A DNA stretch of 36,853 bases from CAZTLE01 sp964614415. Lineage in GTDB: Bacteria > Bacteroidota > Bacteroidia > Flavobacteriales > Flavobacteriaceae. The stretch covers positions 1-36,853 of the forward strand of contig CAZTLE010000012.1 in the NCBI GenBank assembly GCA_964614415.1, in the 5' to 3' direction. The notes beneath the pieces were generated by a model that saw only the letters and a list, made by a program, of their open reading frames with translations, was not told the DNA's origin and ran no database searches. Positions 1 to 7,843 of this stretch are shown here, in pieces (position 1 is the first letter of the stretch; each line of letters starts with the position of its first letter). The position numbers and the translations under genes were made by a program.

Positions 1-171
1 GGAAAAGAGCTCAGCGATACGGGCTTCGATATCCCGCATGATCTCATCACTTCCCAGGGGATCGGCAAGCGATTTACGGATCGCATCTAGATAGCGTTGT
101 AATTTTCCAAAAGCATTCTCATCTATATGGAAAAATGTGCCTCCTAAATTTATATTTACAGTCTTGTTCAT
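1..171 (-). CDS. PspC-domain protein, N-terminal fragment
   Basis: The first 57 codons of a minus-strand gene that runs off the left edge. It begins MNKTVNINLGGTFFHIDE and continues into a helix-rich stretch ending ...IEARIAELFS. This is the N-terminal soluble segment typical of flavobacterial PspC-domain (phage-shock-like) membrane proteins; the PspC domain itself lies outside the window. Its ATG (169-171) overlaps the TGA of the upstream padR-like gene in an ATGA junction, so the two are translationally coupled. PadR plus PspC is a common pairing in the phylum. The family call rests on the N-terminus and the context only. Confidence 0.72.
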   Translation of the reverse strand, partial: MNKTVNINLGGTFFHIDENAFGKLQRYLDAIRKSLADPLGSDEIMRDIEARIAELFS

Positions 172-506
172 TTCTTCGTTTTTTCGCTGGTTACTCTATT
201 TACTGCCTGTTGTAGTTCGCTCCAGGTAGTGTTTAACTCGTTTAAAAATATCTTACCGGTCTCGGTAAGCTCGTAATACTTGCGTGGCGGTCCGCTGCTG
301 GATTCTTCCCAGCGATATGCCAGCAGCCCCGAATTCTTGAGACGGGTAAGGAGCGGATAAATCGTTCCTTCCACCACCAGCATCTTAGCGTCTTTTAGGG
401 TATCGAGTATATCTGAGGTATACGCCTCGCCATCCTTGAGGATGGAAAGGATACAGTACTCAAGTACCCCTTTCCGCATTTGCGCTTTTGTGTTTTCAAT
501 TTTCAT
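168..506 (-). CDS. PadR-family transcriptional regulator
   Basis: A 112-residue winged-helix repressor. After a short N-terminal arm, residues 13-90 form the PadR domain, with the hallmark GTIYPLLTRLKNSGLL recognition region around 47-62 and the wing GPPRKYYELTETGK around 72-85. Short PadR proteins of this type repress their own operon in response to small ligands or envelope stress. It sits third in a tight minus-strand operon, after a DUF4870 gene and a small ORF, and overlaps the PspC gene by 4 bp. It probably controls the whole set from the promoter near 1253. The inducer cannot be read from sequence. Confidence 0.93.
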   Translation of the reverse strand: MKIENTKAQMRKGVLEYCILSILKDGEAYTSDILDTLKDAKMLVVEGTIYPLLTRLKNSGLLAYRWEESSSGPPRKYYELTETGKIFLNELNTTWSELQQAVNRVTSEKTKK

Positions 507-515
507 GGGTTCTTT

Positions 516-716
516 TTACTTTTTTTGAGATAAAAGTTCGTTTTTTGAAATGATGTAGTGAGCTTCCATGATGGCCGGACAAGCTTCCTGAGCAGCGTCC
601 CTGCAACTTACTACTTCCGTTTGGAACGTAGTGTCATCATTGTTTACTTCCTGGGCCATGTCTACACCAAGGGCATTTAAAACGACGCCGAACAAAATAC
701 TAACTAGAGTGCTCAT
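516..716 (-). CDS. Small hypothetical protein in the PadR operon
   Basis: A 66-residue ORF with a hydrophobic N-terminal stretch (residues 1-17, possibly a membrane anchor or signal sequence) and an acidic, cysteine-containing remainder (SCRDAAQEACP near 37-47). It overlaps the end of the DUF4870 gene by 17 bp and ends 10 bp before the padR-like gene, so spacing supports a genuine operon member. I do not recognise the family. It could also be a chance reading frame, and homologues at the same position in related genomes would settle that. Confidence 0.5.
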   Translation of the reverse strand: MSTLVSILFGVVLNALGVDMAQEVNNDDTTFQTEVVSCRDAAQEACPAIMEAHYIISKNELLSQKK

Positions 717-1233
717 TTTCTGATTGATTTTGATCTGCCGCAGATGGTTGTGCGACAGGTGTGGTTGATGTTGTTTTTATAAAAGGTATGCTAAGGGGGT
801 ATTTGTATAATTGTCCCTTATTTGCATGAATTGTAGCCGAAATAACAGCGTATAGTTCAAAGACGAATAGTCCGAACAATAGTAACGCTACTACCGAAAA
901 CAGGATAATGTACCCTGAAATGTTGTTTGCTTCATATACGGAAACGTGATGCGTGTGATGATCGATAGCTTCTACCAGCGATACAAAATCACCGGCGAAG
1001 ATCACAAAGAATGGAAGACAAAGAATTCCGATTACCAGGGTATATAACAAAATACTAAGTTGAAAGTTCACCGCTTCACGTCCGTGCTCACTCACAAATT
1101 CTTTGTCCTTATTAAAGGTCCAAAGCAGGAGGGGAGCGAAGAAATTGGCAAACGGAAAAAAGTATTTCGAAAAGGTCGAAAGATGCACGAGTGCAGCAAT
1201 ATTTTTTTCGTTATCAGTTCGGGTAGTTTCCAT
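700..1233 (-). CDS. DUF4870 (Tic20-like) membrane protein
   Basis: A 177-residue integral membrane protein. The pattern NIAALVHLSTFSKYFFP, then PLLLW..NKD.EFVSEHGREAVNFQ (around residues 33-58), is the signature of DUF4870, a Tic20-like family with about three to four membrane helices (roughly 20-40, 57-82, 105-130). The C-terminal 25 residues are polar and low-complexity. The gene heads the minus-strand operon with the small ORF, the PadR gene and the PspC gene. A TATATTTG -7 box lies just upstream. Function is unknown; the context suggests envelope homeostasis under PadR control. Confidence 0.9.
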   Translation of the reverse strand: METTRTDNEKNIAALVHLSTFSKYFFPFANFFAPLLLWTFNKDKEFVSEHGREAVNFQLSILLYTLVIGILCLPFFVIFAGDFVSLVEAIDHHTHHVSVYEANNISGYIILFSVVALLLFGLFVFELYAVISATIHANKGQLYKYPLSIPFIKTTSTTPVAQPSAADQNQSENEHSS

Positions 1234-1252
1234 TGTAAATTATTTTCTTATG

Positions 1253-1260
1253 CAAATATA
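1253..1260 (-). promoter_or_regulatory. Candidate -7 box of the DUF4870-PadR-PspC operon
   Basis: The minus strand reads TATATTTG, an exact match to the Bacteroidota -7 consensus TAnnTTTG. It ends 20 bp before the DUF4870 ATG, implying a short leader of about 13 nt. I see no good TTTG at the expected -33 distance. Confidence 0.45.
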
Positions 1261-1367
1261 TGTCTTAAAGAAGGTATTATGTTACGCATAGTACTAAAAT
1301 TTAACATTTTATTAACGTTTTAATGTTCGGTAATATTTGAATACCTTAGCATTCAAAATCGCAAGCA

Positions 1368-1826
1368 ATGCCTTTAAAACCGGGCAAGATCAACACATTT
1401 CTGTTCTTTAAACTACCCTCAGCTTTTTTTTGCGGGGTGCGTGTAAAAGAGATTTCCAACGAGCACTGTACTACAACAGTTCGGCATCGTTGGATCAATC
1501 AAAATCCTTTCAAATCCATGTTTTGGGCGGTTCAGGGGATGGCGGCTGAGCTCAGCACCGGAGCTCTGGTGCTCTCCTATATAAAGGAGTCCGGAGAGCC
1601 TGTATCCATGTTAGTGGCAAACAACAAAGCAACCTTTGTGAAGAAGGCACGTGGTCGGATCACTTTTACCTGTACTGACGGCCGTCTCATGAAAGAGGCC
1701 ATTCAGAAAGCAGTTGCTACCGGTGAGGGACAAACACAGTGGATGCATGCCAAGGGTGTGGATGCCGATGGAGATGTTGTTTCTGAATTCTCATTTGAAT
1801 GGACCGTGAAGGTTAAAAAGGCTTGA
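1368..1826 (+). CDS. DUF4442 (hotdog-fold thioesterase-like) protein
   Basis: A 152-residue cytosolic protein. The pattern WINQNPFKSMFWAVQGMAAELSTGALVL (about 44-71) and the following beta-rich half fit DUF4442, a hotdog-fold family related to acyl-CoA thioesterases. In the family the central helix carries the catalytic or CoA-contacting residues; here it contains an Ala-Ala-Glu-Leu stretch. The start is the first ATG after a short AT-rich spacer. It is divergent from the DUF4870 operon and stands alone. The substrate is not inferable. Confidence 0.85.
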   Translation: MPLKPGKINTFLFFKLPSAFFCGVRVKEISNEHCTTTVRHRWINQNPFKSMFWAVQGMAAELSTGALVLSYIKESGEPVSMLVANNKATFVKKARGRITFTCTDGRLMKEAIQKAVATGEGQTQWMHAKGVDADGDVVSEFSFEWTVKVKKA

Positions 1827-1971
1827 GGCCAGAGGACGGAGGCACGAAGCCCGGAGTACGGAATGCCACTTCATACTTAATTGTTCCGCAAAATTTGATT
1901 GTCTCTCAAGAGTATTCTGTAACAATATCGCACGAATCGAAACTCATAATCGGTTACTCTCCCAACAACAA

Positions 1972-2056
1972 GCGAATAAACACATAAACAAATCAACACA
2001 TAAACGAATCAACCTGCCTGCCGTCAGGCAGGCGAATAAACACATAAACGATTAAA
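1972..2056. repeat. Intergenic repeat cluster with inverted-repeat core
   Basis: GCGAATAAACACATAAAC occurs at 1972 and again exactly 60 bp later at 2032. Between them stand AATCAACACATAAACGAATC and the 20-bp inverted repeat CCTGCCTGCCGTCAGGCAGG (2013-2032; 8-bp arms, 4-nt loop). The same inverted repeat with related flanks recurs, in opposite orientation, at 20834-20853. The block fills the spacer before the AIM24 gene; the part from 1827 to 1971 holds nothing recognisable. Confidence 0.7.
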
Positions 2057-2064
2057 CAATATAT

Positions 2065-2865
2065 ATGACAGCACACGAAATAGACTACATCATTTACGGC
2101 GAAGAAATGCAATATGTGGAGATCGAGCTCGATCCCGATGAAGGTGTAGTGGCCGAATCCGGCAGTATGATGATGATGGAAGACGGTATTAAAATGGAAA
2201 CTATTTTTGGTGATGGCTCTAAAAAGGATACCGGAGTGATGGGCAAGATCTTTGGTGCGGGAAAACGGTTACTTACCGGCGAGAGCCTTTTTATGACCTT
2301 ATTCTACAATACTGTGCCCGGAAAAAAGAAGGTGAGCTTTGCTTCTCCGTATCCCGGTAAGATCATGGCGATCGATCTATCGCGCTTTGGCGGAAAGTTC
2401 ATTTGCCAAAAGGATGCCTTCCTATGTGCAGCCAAAGGGGTTTCCATTGGAATCGAATTCTCCAAAAAACTGGGTCGCGGACTCTTTGGTGGAGAAGGAT
2501 TCATTATGCAGAAATTGGAAGGTGACGGAATGGCCTTTGTACATGCCGGAGGGACGACAGCCGTTAAGGAGCTGGCCCCCGGTGAAAAGCTAAAGGTAGA
2601 TACCGGCTGTATCATTGGATTTGACCACACCGTGAATTACGATGTTGAGTTTGTAGGTGGTATCAAGAACACATTGTTCGGTGGTGAAGGAATTTTCTTC
2701 GCTTCCCTTACCGGTCCCGGAACCGTTTATGTCCAATCATTACCGTTTAGCCGTTTGGCCAAACGAGTTTGGTCGGCGGCGCCCAAAGGAGGTGGTAAAG
2801 ACAAAGGAGAAGGCAGCATTTTAGGAGGCCTGGGAGATCTTTTTGATGGGGACAATCGTTTTTAA
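2065..2865 (+). CDS. AIM24 / TIGR00266 family protein
   Basis: A 266-residue soluble protein of the AIM24 (TIGR00266) family, whose beta-sandwich fold resembles TRAP. Hallmarks are VAESGSMMMMEDGI near 29-42, the glycine-rich turns GRGLFGGEGF near 138-147 and a second GG-E-G segment near 205-211, and a Gly/Lys-rich tail. Length is normal for the family. Bacterial members have no settled biochemical role; the mitochondrial homologue affects inner-membrane organisation. No operon partner is evident: 133 bp separate it from the next small gene. Confidence 0.9.
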   Translation: MTAHEIDYIIYGEEMQYVEIELDPDEGVVAESGSMMMMEDGIKMETIFGDGSKKDTGVMGKIFGAGKRLLTGESLFMTLFYNTVPGKKKVSFASPYPGKIMAIDLSRFGGKFICQKDAFLCAAKGVSIGIEFSKKLGRGLFGGEGFIMQKLEGDGMAFVHAGGTTAVKELAPGEKLKVDTGCIIGFDHTVNYDVEFVGGIKNTLFGGEGIFFASLTGPGTVYVQSLPFSRLAKRVWSAAPKGGGKDKGEGSILGGLGDLFDGDNRF

Positions 2866-2998
2866 CACATAGTTTAACGTTTCGTTTTATTAACAACACC
2901 AATTTTTCTCGACTTTTTTAGTTATATTAGGGTGGTAAAATTTAAAACACTCTGCTTATAGATAATAACTACGTAACCTAATTTAACTAAGTTTTCCT

Positions 2999-3196
2999 AT
3001 GGCTAGAGCAATGTATGATTACACCAAAGCTGTGCTTGCTAAGGTTAGTTTTGATGTAAGCTTGTTCTGCAAAGAGTTAAAAAAAGCTCTAAAGCGACTT
3101 CTTCCCCACGAAATCGAAGAGTTGAAAATTTGGATTAATGCTCTTATTAAGCAGAACCCCCAATTAAACCAATGTTTAATTATTCTAAACCCATAA
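2999..3196 (+). CDS. Small conserved flavobacterial protein (65 aa)
   Basis: A 65-residue protein, MARAMYDYTKAVLAKVSFD..., predicted to be mostly helical, with a basic middle (KELKKALKRLL) and an acidic helix (HEIEELKIW). I recall very similar short proteins across Flavobacteriia, always unannotated. It has its own 130-bp upstream spacer and is followed directly by a strong terminator, so it looks like a separately expressed gene. The size and charge would suit a nucleic-acid- or ribosome-associated factor, but nothing in the sequence proves this. Confidence 0.75.
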   Translation: MARAMYDYTKAVLAKVSFDVSLFCKELKKALKRLLPHEIEELKIWINALIKQNPQLNQCLIILNP

Positions 3197-3200
3197 ATAA

Positions 3201-3226
3201 AACCCCGGATCATCCGGGGTTTTTTT
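3201..3226. terminator. Bidirectional rho-independent terminator
   Basis: AACCCCGGAT (3201-3210) pairs with ATCCGGGGTT (3212-3221) across a one-base centre, followed by a T run on the plus strand and preceded by an A run (T run on the minus strand). It lies between the convergent small gene and oxyR, and touches the oxyR stop codon. Confidence 0.9.
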
Positions 3227-4160
3227 ATCGCTTAGGGGAAATGATCTTCACATCCTGAAATGCTATAGCCCCTCGAATAACACCCGAGATAACACTATGA
3301 AGGGCTTCAATAATTTGAAGCTTTAGTTCACTTTTGCTGTAAATAAGCCCTACTTGCCGAGCCGGAGTAGGTTCTTCAAAATACTTTAAAAAAGCAGCCT
3401 GATCCTTGTGAATATCGAGCGTATGCAGGTACGGAAGGAGTGTCATTCCCAGGCCTTCGTTGGAGAGCTTTACCAGTGTTTCAAAACTTCCGCTTTCCAA
3501 CTGAAACTGATCGTCCTTCGCAAGTTTGGACGCTTTACACAAATTGATCACTCCGTCCCTAAAACAGTGTCCGTCCTCCAGCAGTAAGATATCATTAAGA
3601 TCCAGGTCGGTCCCCTTTATTTTTTCTTTTCCGAAGAGCCGATGGTTTTGAGGTATGTATCCCACAAAAGGTTCGTAGTACAATACCCGCTCCTTGATAT
3701 TGTCGTGTTCCAGCGGTGTTGCAGCGATCGCCGCATCGAGATGCCCTTCGTTGATCTTCAGGATGATCTCGTCGGTAGTGAGCTCTTCGATCTTTAAATG
3801 TACCTTGGGATAACGGTTGGTAAACGTTTTCAGGAACATAGGGAGTAGCGTGGGCATGATCGTAGGAATGATCCCAAGCTTGAATTCACCCCCAATAAAG
3901 CCCTTTTCCTGATCCACGACATCCTGCATCCGCTCCGCTTCGTTTACGATACTCCGAGCCTGGTCCACGATCTTCTGCCCGATAGATGTAAGTTCAATGG
4001 GCTTCTTACTGCGGTCGAAGATCTGTATGTCCAGTTCCTCCTCCAGTTTCTGTATCTGCATGCTCAATGTCGGCTGAGTGACGAATGTCTTTTGGGCAGC
4101 CTTGGTGAAGTTCTGATGCTCGGCTACAGCAAGCACATATTTTAGTTGTGTGATTGTCAT
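3225..4160 (-). CDS. oxyR: OxyR, LysR-type peroxide sensor
   Basis: A 311-residue LysR-type regulator. The HTH is at about residues 1-60 (TITQLKYVLAVAEHQNFTKAA) and the effector domain from about 90. It carries the two redox cysteines at C199 and C208 in LEDGHCFRDGVINLC, the same numbering and spacing as in E. coli OxyR, where peroxide converts them to a disulfide and activates transcription of catalase, Dps and peroxiredoxin genes. It is transcribed alone from a TACCTTTG box 17 bp upstream and ends in the shared terminator. No target gene is adjacent; the peroxiredoxin-like gene at 22273 is a distant candidate. Confidence 0.95.
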   Translation of the reverse strand: MTITQLKYVLAVAEHQNFTKAAQKTFVTQPTLSMQIQKLEEELDIQIFDRSKKPIELTSIGQKIVDQARSIVNEAERMQDVVDQEKGFIGGEFKLGIIPTIMPTLLPMFLKTFTNRYPKVHLKIEELTTDEIILKINEGHLDAAIAATPLEHDNIKERVLYYEPFVGYIPQNHRLFGKEKIKGTDLDLNDILLLEDGHCFRDGVINLCKASKLAKDDQFQLESGSFETLVKLSNEGLGMTLLPYLHTLDIHKDQAAFLKYFEEPTPARQVGLIYSKSELKLQIIEALHSVISGVIRGAIAFQDVKIISPKR

Positions 4161-4176
4161 AAAGGGTGATTTGTAA

Positions 4177-4184
4177 CAAAGGTA
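4177..4184 (-). promoter_or_regulatory. Candidate -7 box of oxyR
   Basis: The minus strand reads TACCTTTG, an exact TAnnTTTG match, 17 bp before the oxyR ATG. This gives a leader of about 10 nt. No matching -33 TTTG is seen. Confidence 0.5.
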
Positions 4185-4240
4185 CGCGAATCATTGATAA
4201 AATTTATGACATCAATCATTTTATAAGAAATTGCTTATAG

Positions 4241-4270
4241 AAAAACCCGATGCCAGGCGACATCGGGTTT
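4241..4270 (-). terminator. Terminator of the DUF2141 gene
   Basis: Arms 4243-4252 and 4261-4270 (AAACCCGATG and its complement) form a 10-bp stem with an 8-nt loop. Read on the minus strand the stem is followed by TTTTTC. It lies 25 bp past the DUF2141 stop codon. Confidence 0.85.
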
Positions 4271-4294
4271 CCCATGATTGGTTTGTTAAGAGAA

Positions 4295-4723
4295 TTACAT
4301 GCGAATGTCCAATTCGATAGGTTCTCCGGCTACTTCAAATTTTGCATCGCTCCACATTGGTGGTCCCATGCTCATGATATTGTTGGATACACCATACATT
4401 TCAAGGGGCATGCCGCTGGTATCGAAGTCCATTTGTTTGTTGTCGTTCTTGTCATGGAAAAGTAGGATCGCATAGGTGCCCGGAGTCACGTCAGTGAAGG
4501 TTACGGTGGCTTTTCCGTCAACAATAGTGCTTTCCAGTCCTACTAATGGGTTCTTCATAAATGAGTACTCGTCGTACAGGCCAAAAATTACATGGCCTTC
4601 GTTGCTTTTTACGGGAACGGTGACCGTAATGGTGGTTCCTTCAGTAGTTACTTCGGTTTCGGCCTGGGCAGAAAGTAAGAAGCTTGTAAGTGATAATGCG
4701 ATGGATAGAATAATTGCTTTCAT
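4295..4723 (-). CDS. DUF2141 secreted protein
   Basis: A 142-residue exported protein. It has a cleavable signal peptide (residues 1-21, MKAIILSIALSLTSFLLSAQA) and then a beta-sandwich typical of DUF2141: GHVIFGLYDEYSFMKNP, GKATVTFTDVTPGTYAILLFHDKNDNKQMD and a conserved GMPLEMYGVSNN segment. Family length is normal. DUF2141 proteins are periplasmic or surface proteins of unknown function, usually singletons. It has its own terminator and lies 117 bp downstream of the next upstream gene. Confidence 0.92.
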   Translation of the reverse strand: MKAIILSIALSLTSFLLSAQAETEVTTEGTTITVTVPVKSNEGHVIFGLYDEYSFMKNPLVGLESTIVDGKATVTFTDVTPGTYAILLFHDKNDNKQMDFDTSGMPLEMYGVSNNIMSMGPPMWSDAKFEVAGEPIELDIRM

Positions 4724-4840
4724 GATGTGCGTTTTTTGATTTTATCTGAAGCAAATATCCGTTCGCTTTCAACGCTGTGCCAAAACAAAATACCGAACTG
4801 TCATTTTTTTAGGACGAATTGTTAAATACTGCCGAAAGGC

Positions 4841-5470
4841 CTACCTGTTCAGTCTCCAATGCCTGTCATCGGTACCGTCGAAGCCTACAATGCCGTGATC
4901 CAAATCGTAATAGATCCGCCAAATATCTTTTGCCACTCCAAAGATGGAATCTCCGGATACGTTATACCTGGACCGAAGTGTAATCACATTATTGTATTGA
5001 ACTCCATTGATGTTCAAAGGTTCGGAAGAACCATACAGATCAAACACCAGGTCTTCATCCTCCGGATCATTCCAAATGGGAAAGCTCAGTGTAGCTCGCA
5101 GCGAATCATTTGCATGCAACCGACTTATCTGTATACTACCTCCAATACTTCTGTCTGTTTCACTGTTGTAAATGGTAAACCTGATACCGCGTTCTTCGTA
5201 GCGAACGAGTGTTGACCCTCCCGATCCCCAAAAGGAACCACCGGTTTCAAATTGCCGCTCCCAGAGATACGCCTGATCTATACTCATGGTACGGGTTCCA
5301 CTAATACCATCACCAAACTGAAAAGTGTCCCCCGTTTCAATAGTATTTAGTAACAATGCGTGGTCTTCGGCTTTAAACGGAACGTAACGCTCATCCGGGG
5401 TATCAGGGCCTCCGTCTTTCGAGCAGGACAGTAGAACGAATACTATAATAATATGGCTTATTGCTTTCAT
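4841..5470 (-). CDS. Hypothetical lipoprotein (209 aa)
   Basis: A 209-residue lipoprotein. The N-terminus MKAISHIIIVFVLLSCSKDGG is a type II signal peptide with lipobox LLSC (Cys16) followed by Ser-Lys-Asp-Gly-Gly, a lipoprotein export-like tail in Bacteroidota. The mature part is predicted to be beta-rich and acidic, with no domain I recognise. It follows the 130-residue lipoprotein gene by 36 bp on the same strand, so the two are probably co-transcribed from the spacer holding the repeated TGTCC motifs. Confidence 0.75.
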   Translation of the reverse strand: MKAISHIIIVFVLLSCSKDGGPDTPDERYVPFKAEDHALLLNTIETGDTFQFGDGISGTRTMSIDQAYLWERQFETGGSFWGSGGSTLVRYEERGIRFTIYNSETDRSIGGSIQISRLHANDSLRATLSFPIWNDPEDEDLVFDLYGSSEPLNINGVQYNNVITLRSRYNVSGDSIFGVAKDIWRIYYDLDHGIVGFDGTDDRHWRLNR

Positions 5471-5506
5471 CTGTATGGGTTTTAGATTATGGAAAGTTCG
5501 TATCGG

Positions 5507-5899
5507 TTAATCCCAGATTCCTGTGCCCCAGGAACCCAGGGCAATATCTGTGGCTATAAACAAGGTGGCAAATGCTAGTCCTAACGCGTTGATCACGCCA
5601 GTTACGGATCTGTTTACAGGACGTATTTGTTGAATACTCTCAGGTTGTAGCTCAATGCGCTCCATCCCTCTGTACTTTTCTTTAATCCCGTAATAGATGC
5701 CTTCTTCGTAAACGATCTTGCTGAACTTCAAGGTTTTGTTATCTGTCGTTTTGATGCGTACTCTACGGTCAGCTGCCACGGCTTCTTCCAGGGTCAACGA
5801 TGTGCTGCGGTATACCCGGCAACTTTGGGTTAGGAGAAGAAGTGACAATAGTACTGTACAAGTTTTCAAGAGTCTAACGGGTGTTTTCATGATTTCCAT
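5507..5899 (-). CDS. Hypothetical lipoprotein (130 aa)
   Basis: A small lipoprotein. A start three codons later (5890, MKTPVRLLKTC...) gives a tidier signal peptide ending LLTQSC, with Cys as the likely lipidated residue. The mature part contains a beta-rich region, RRVRIKTTDNKTLKFSKIVY, resembling short SH3-like or YgdR-like lipoproteins of Bacteroidota, and a hydrophobic C-terminal helix (about 104-122). No firm family. The spacer upstream carries three copies of the candidate AraC operator motif, so it is a likely target of the adjacent regulator. Confidence 0.7.
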   Translation of the reverse strand: MEIMKTPVRLLKTCTVLLSLLLLTQSCRVYRSTSLTLEEAVAADRRVRIKTTDNKTLKFSKIVYEEGIYYGIKEKYRGMERIELQPESIQQIRPVNRSVTGVINALGLAFATLFIATDIALGSWGTGIWD

Positions 5900-5969
5900 T
5901 CCATGTTAGTTGGAGCAGCATTGTCTGCTGCACGGTTTTAGACAAAACTAGATATGTACTGAGAAGGAA

Positions 5970-6022
5970 TGTCCTAAATCACTCTTATTCAGTAAATCAG
6001 GACAGAAATGAGATTCCGGACA
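5970..6022. promoter_or_regulatory. Operator-like TGTCC motif cluster, 5' of lipoprotein genes
   Basis: Three 10-mers fit TGTCCkrAwT: TGTCCTAAAT at 5970-5979 (plus), and on the minus strand TGTCCTGATT (5995-6004) and TGTCCGGAAT (6013-6022). The first two form an inverted pair spanning 35 bp. They lie between the 130-aa lipoprotein start and the AraC stop codon. Confidence 0.55.
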
Positions 6023-6025
6023 TCG

Positions 6026-7189
6026 TTATGAAGACAGGGCTTTTCGATATTCGGTGGGGGTTTGTTCGGTAAATTTTCTGAAGGCCGCGTAGAAAGTCGA
6101 TTTGGAATTGAATCCGCACTCCAGCCCAATAGAGACTATGGTATACCGATCAAATTCCGAGTCCTTAAGAAGGTTTTTTGCCTGTTCCACCCTGAATTTA
6201 TTGATGTAATCCGAAAAATTGTGGGGCGTAGACCCGTTGATCAGTGCCGACAACTGATTAGCACTCATATCGAGTTCCGAAGCCAGTGATTCGAGGCTCA
6301 GGGAGGGGTCCAGGTAGCGTTCGTTTTCAATGACATACTCGTGAACCTTGAAGAAGGCCGTCTCTTGCTTATTGACCTCTTCGGAAGCTTCTGATTGGCT
6401 GAGTAGCGGATCTGAAGGATCCAGTGTTAGTTTGAGGTCCTTGTGTTCGCTTAGGTTCTTCCGAAGCATAATCCGATCTTCGACAACAACATACCGGAAG
6501 AAGCCCTGATACCCAATCCAGTACAAGAGGATAGAACTGCTTAACCGCAACGGATAGTAGGTGTACGGGGGTTCAATTACGGCTGAAAAGTAATTGTTCA
6601 TGAAAATGGCAATTAGCCAGAAAAAGATCACTACCGTGCCCAGATAAATGAATCGTTTGATCCAGGCGATATCGTCAAACTGTAAGATAAATTCATACAA
6701 TCGCTCGTATTTGAACAACACCAGTATCGCCTTAATGAAAATAAAGATCGAATAACCGGCATTGACGATCTCTTCAACATTGTTATAGGTGCGCATCACC
6801 TGCGCTGCCGTTTCCTCGTCCTGGTAGTAGCTGTAGATGATCACTCCGGAGCGCGTCAACAGTTCAAGGACGAACAGGGCCGACGAAATGATGAGGAACG
6901 TCCACAGTTTTTTCTCAATACGGAGATAGTGGAGCAGGAAGACATAGAACATCGGCAGGATCATCATGTACCATGGCACCAGGAGATTCTTGAAGTAGTA
7001 GATCGGGATGGAAAAGTCGTGATCTATCAACCAGGCCTGAAGGTTATTCAGTGATAGAAAGAACACGATGAGATTGAGGTAGATAATCGGTTTTTCGACC
7101 TTTTTGCGTGAAAACAAGGTCGCAATATTGAAGATGAAACCGTGAACGGCTCCTGTGATGAGTAGAAAATCGAGTATTTTAACGAACAT
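6026..7189 (-). CDS. AraC-family regulator with transmembrane N-terminal domain
   Basis: A 387-residue protein. Residues 1-235 contain about seven hydrophobic helices (for example 5-25, 36-55, 68-88, 95-112, 146-160, 181-200, 216-233). Residues about 285-385 form an AraC-type double HTH: SLESLASELDMSANQLSALIN and the second helix region IVSIGLECGFNSKSTFYAAFRKFTEQTPTEYR, a near-canonical AraC C-terminal signature. A linker of about 50 acidic residues joins them. Such membrane-bound AraC proteins are common in Bacteroidota and probably sense an envelope or lipophilic signal. Both flanking spacers carry the same 10-bp motif in similar inverted pairs, suggesting autoregulation and control of the two lipoprotein genes. 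Confidence 0.92.
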   Translation of the reverse strand: MFVKILDFLLITGAVHGFIFNIATLFSRKKVEKPIIYLNLIVFFLSLNNLQAWLIDHDFSIPIYYFKNLLVPWYMMILPMFYVFLLHYLRIEKKLWTFLIISSALFVLELLTRSGVIIYSYYQDEETAAQVMRTYNNVEEIVNAGYSIFIFIKAILVLFKYERLYEFILQFDDIAWIKRFIYLGTVVIFFWLIAIFMNNYFSAVIEPPYTYYPLRLSSSILLYWIGYQGFFRYVVVEDRIMLRKNLSEHKDLKLTLDPSDPLLSQSEASEEVNKQETAFFKVHEYVIENERYLDPSLSLESLASELDMSANQLSALINGSTPHNFSDYINKFRVEQAKNLLKDSEFDRYTIVSIGLECGFNSKSTFYAAFRKFTEQTPTEYRKALSS

Positions 7190-7338
7190 ATACTCCTTGA
7201 TGGTTCCCGAAAGCCCGGTTTTGTTAACAAGTAACTTTCGGTAGATTATTTAGTTATGTTTCATAACACCTCCATTTCATTCGTTCATCATTGGGCTGCT
7301 AAATAACGTATCCGATATTAATCCTAGTACTATTTGGT

Positions 7339-7372
7339 TGTCCGAAATCTCACAAAACCGATAATTCGGACA
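7339..7372. promoter_or_regulatory. Operator-like inverted TGTCC pair 5' of the AraC gene
   Basis: TGTCCGAAAT (7339-7348) and, on the minus strand, TGTCCGAATT (7363-7372) form an inverted pair spanning 34 bp, about 150 bp upstream of the AraC-type start codon. The motif is the same as that of the cluster at 5970-6022. Confidence 0.55.
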
Positions 7373-7387
7373 TACTAAAATAACATT

Positions 7388-7807
7388 TTACGGCTTTAGT
7401 AGGGCAGTATAACTGCGACTATGCCAAAAGATGAGAAACAGGTTTCCAAGTAACATTAGGGAAGTAATTACCGGGGTGCCGCGCATCTCCAGGGAAGCGG
7501 AAACCAGGAAAATATTGAAGGTCACAGGAAAGGCCAGAACCGGTGTCAGGGCGCGATACCACTTCATCATGAGAACTACTCCCACCAATATTTGATAGTA
7601 CCCGATGAAGTTCCAGTAAAAGCCGGTTTGATACATGCCTTCAAAGAAAAGACCAATGGGATCACTAATGGGAATCTGGGTAAACTTGACCCCGGGCAGT
7701 TTTCGAATGCCGGAACCAATAAAGCCAAGACCCAGGGCTATTTTGATAAGCCAGTAAAAGATAATAAAAAGGCGCTGTTGGTGTAGTTTGTCGATTAGTG
7801 TGGTCAT
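7388..7807 (-). CDS. DoxX-like membrane protein
   Basis: About 139 residues with four hydrophobic helices. The start region QRLFIIFYWLIKIALGLGFIGSGIRKLPG and the later YYQILVGVVLMM and PVTFNIFLVSASLEMRGTP match the DoxX/DoxD-like pattern. I chose the ATG at 7805-7807; a TTG at 7832-7834 would add nine residues. It follows the DUF58 gene by less than 40 bp and is the last gene of the seven-gene minus-strand cluster. Function within the cluster is not known. Confidence 0.72.
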   Translation of the reverse strand: MTTLIDKLHQQRLFIIFYWLIKIALGLGFIGSGIRKLPGVKFTQIPISDPIGLFFEGMYQTGFYWNFIGYYQILVGVVLMMKWYRALTPVLAFPVTFNIFLVSASLEMRGTPVITSLMLLGNLFLIFWHSRSYTALLKP

Positions 7808-7843
7808 CTGTTCTGAAGACGATCCATCGCTCAAAATGTAACA

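Noticed and set aside
1060..1323. Plus-strand frames antisense to the DUF4870 gene
   Set aside because: Basic, low-complexity translations with no family pattern, fully explained as shadows of the DUF4870 gene.
7207..7241. CCGAAAG/CTTTCGG inverted repeat in the AraC leader
   Set aside because: Arms of 7 bp with a 21-nt loop in AT-rich DNA; not repeated elsewhere and no functional clue.
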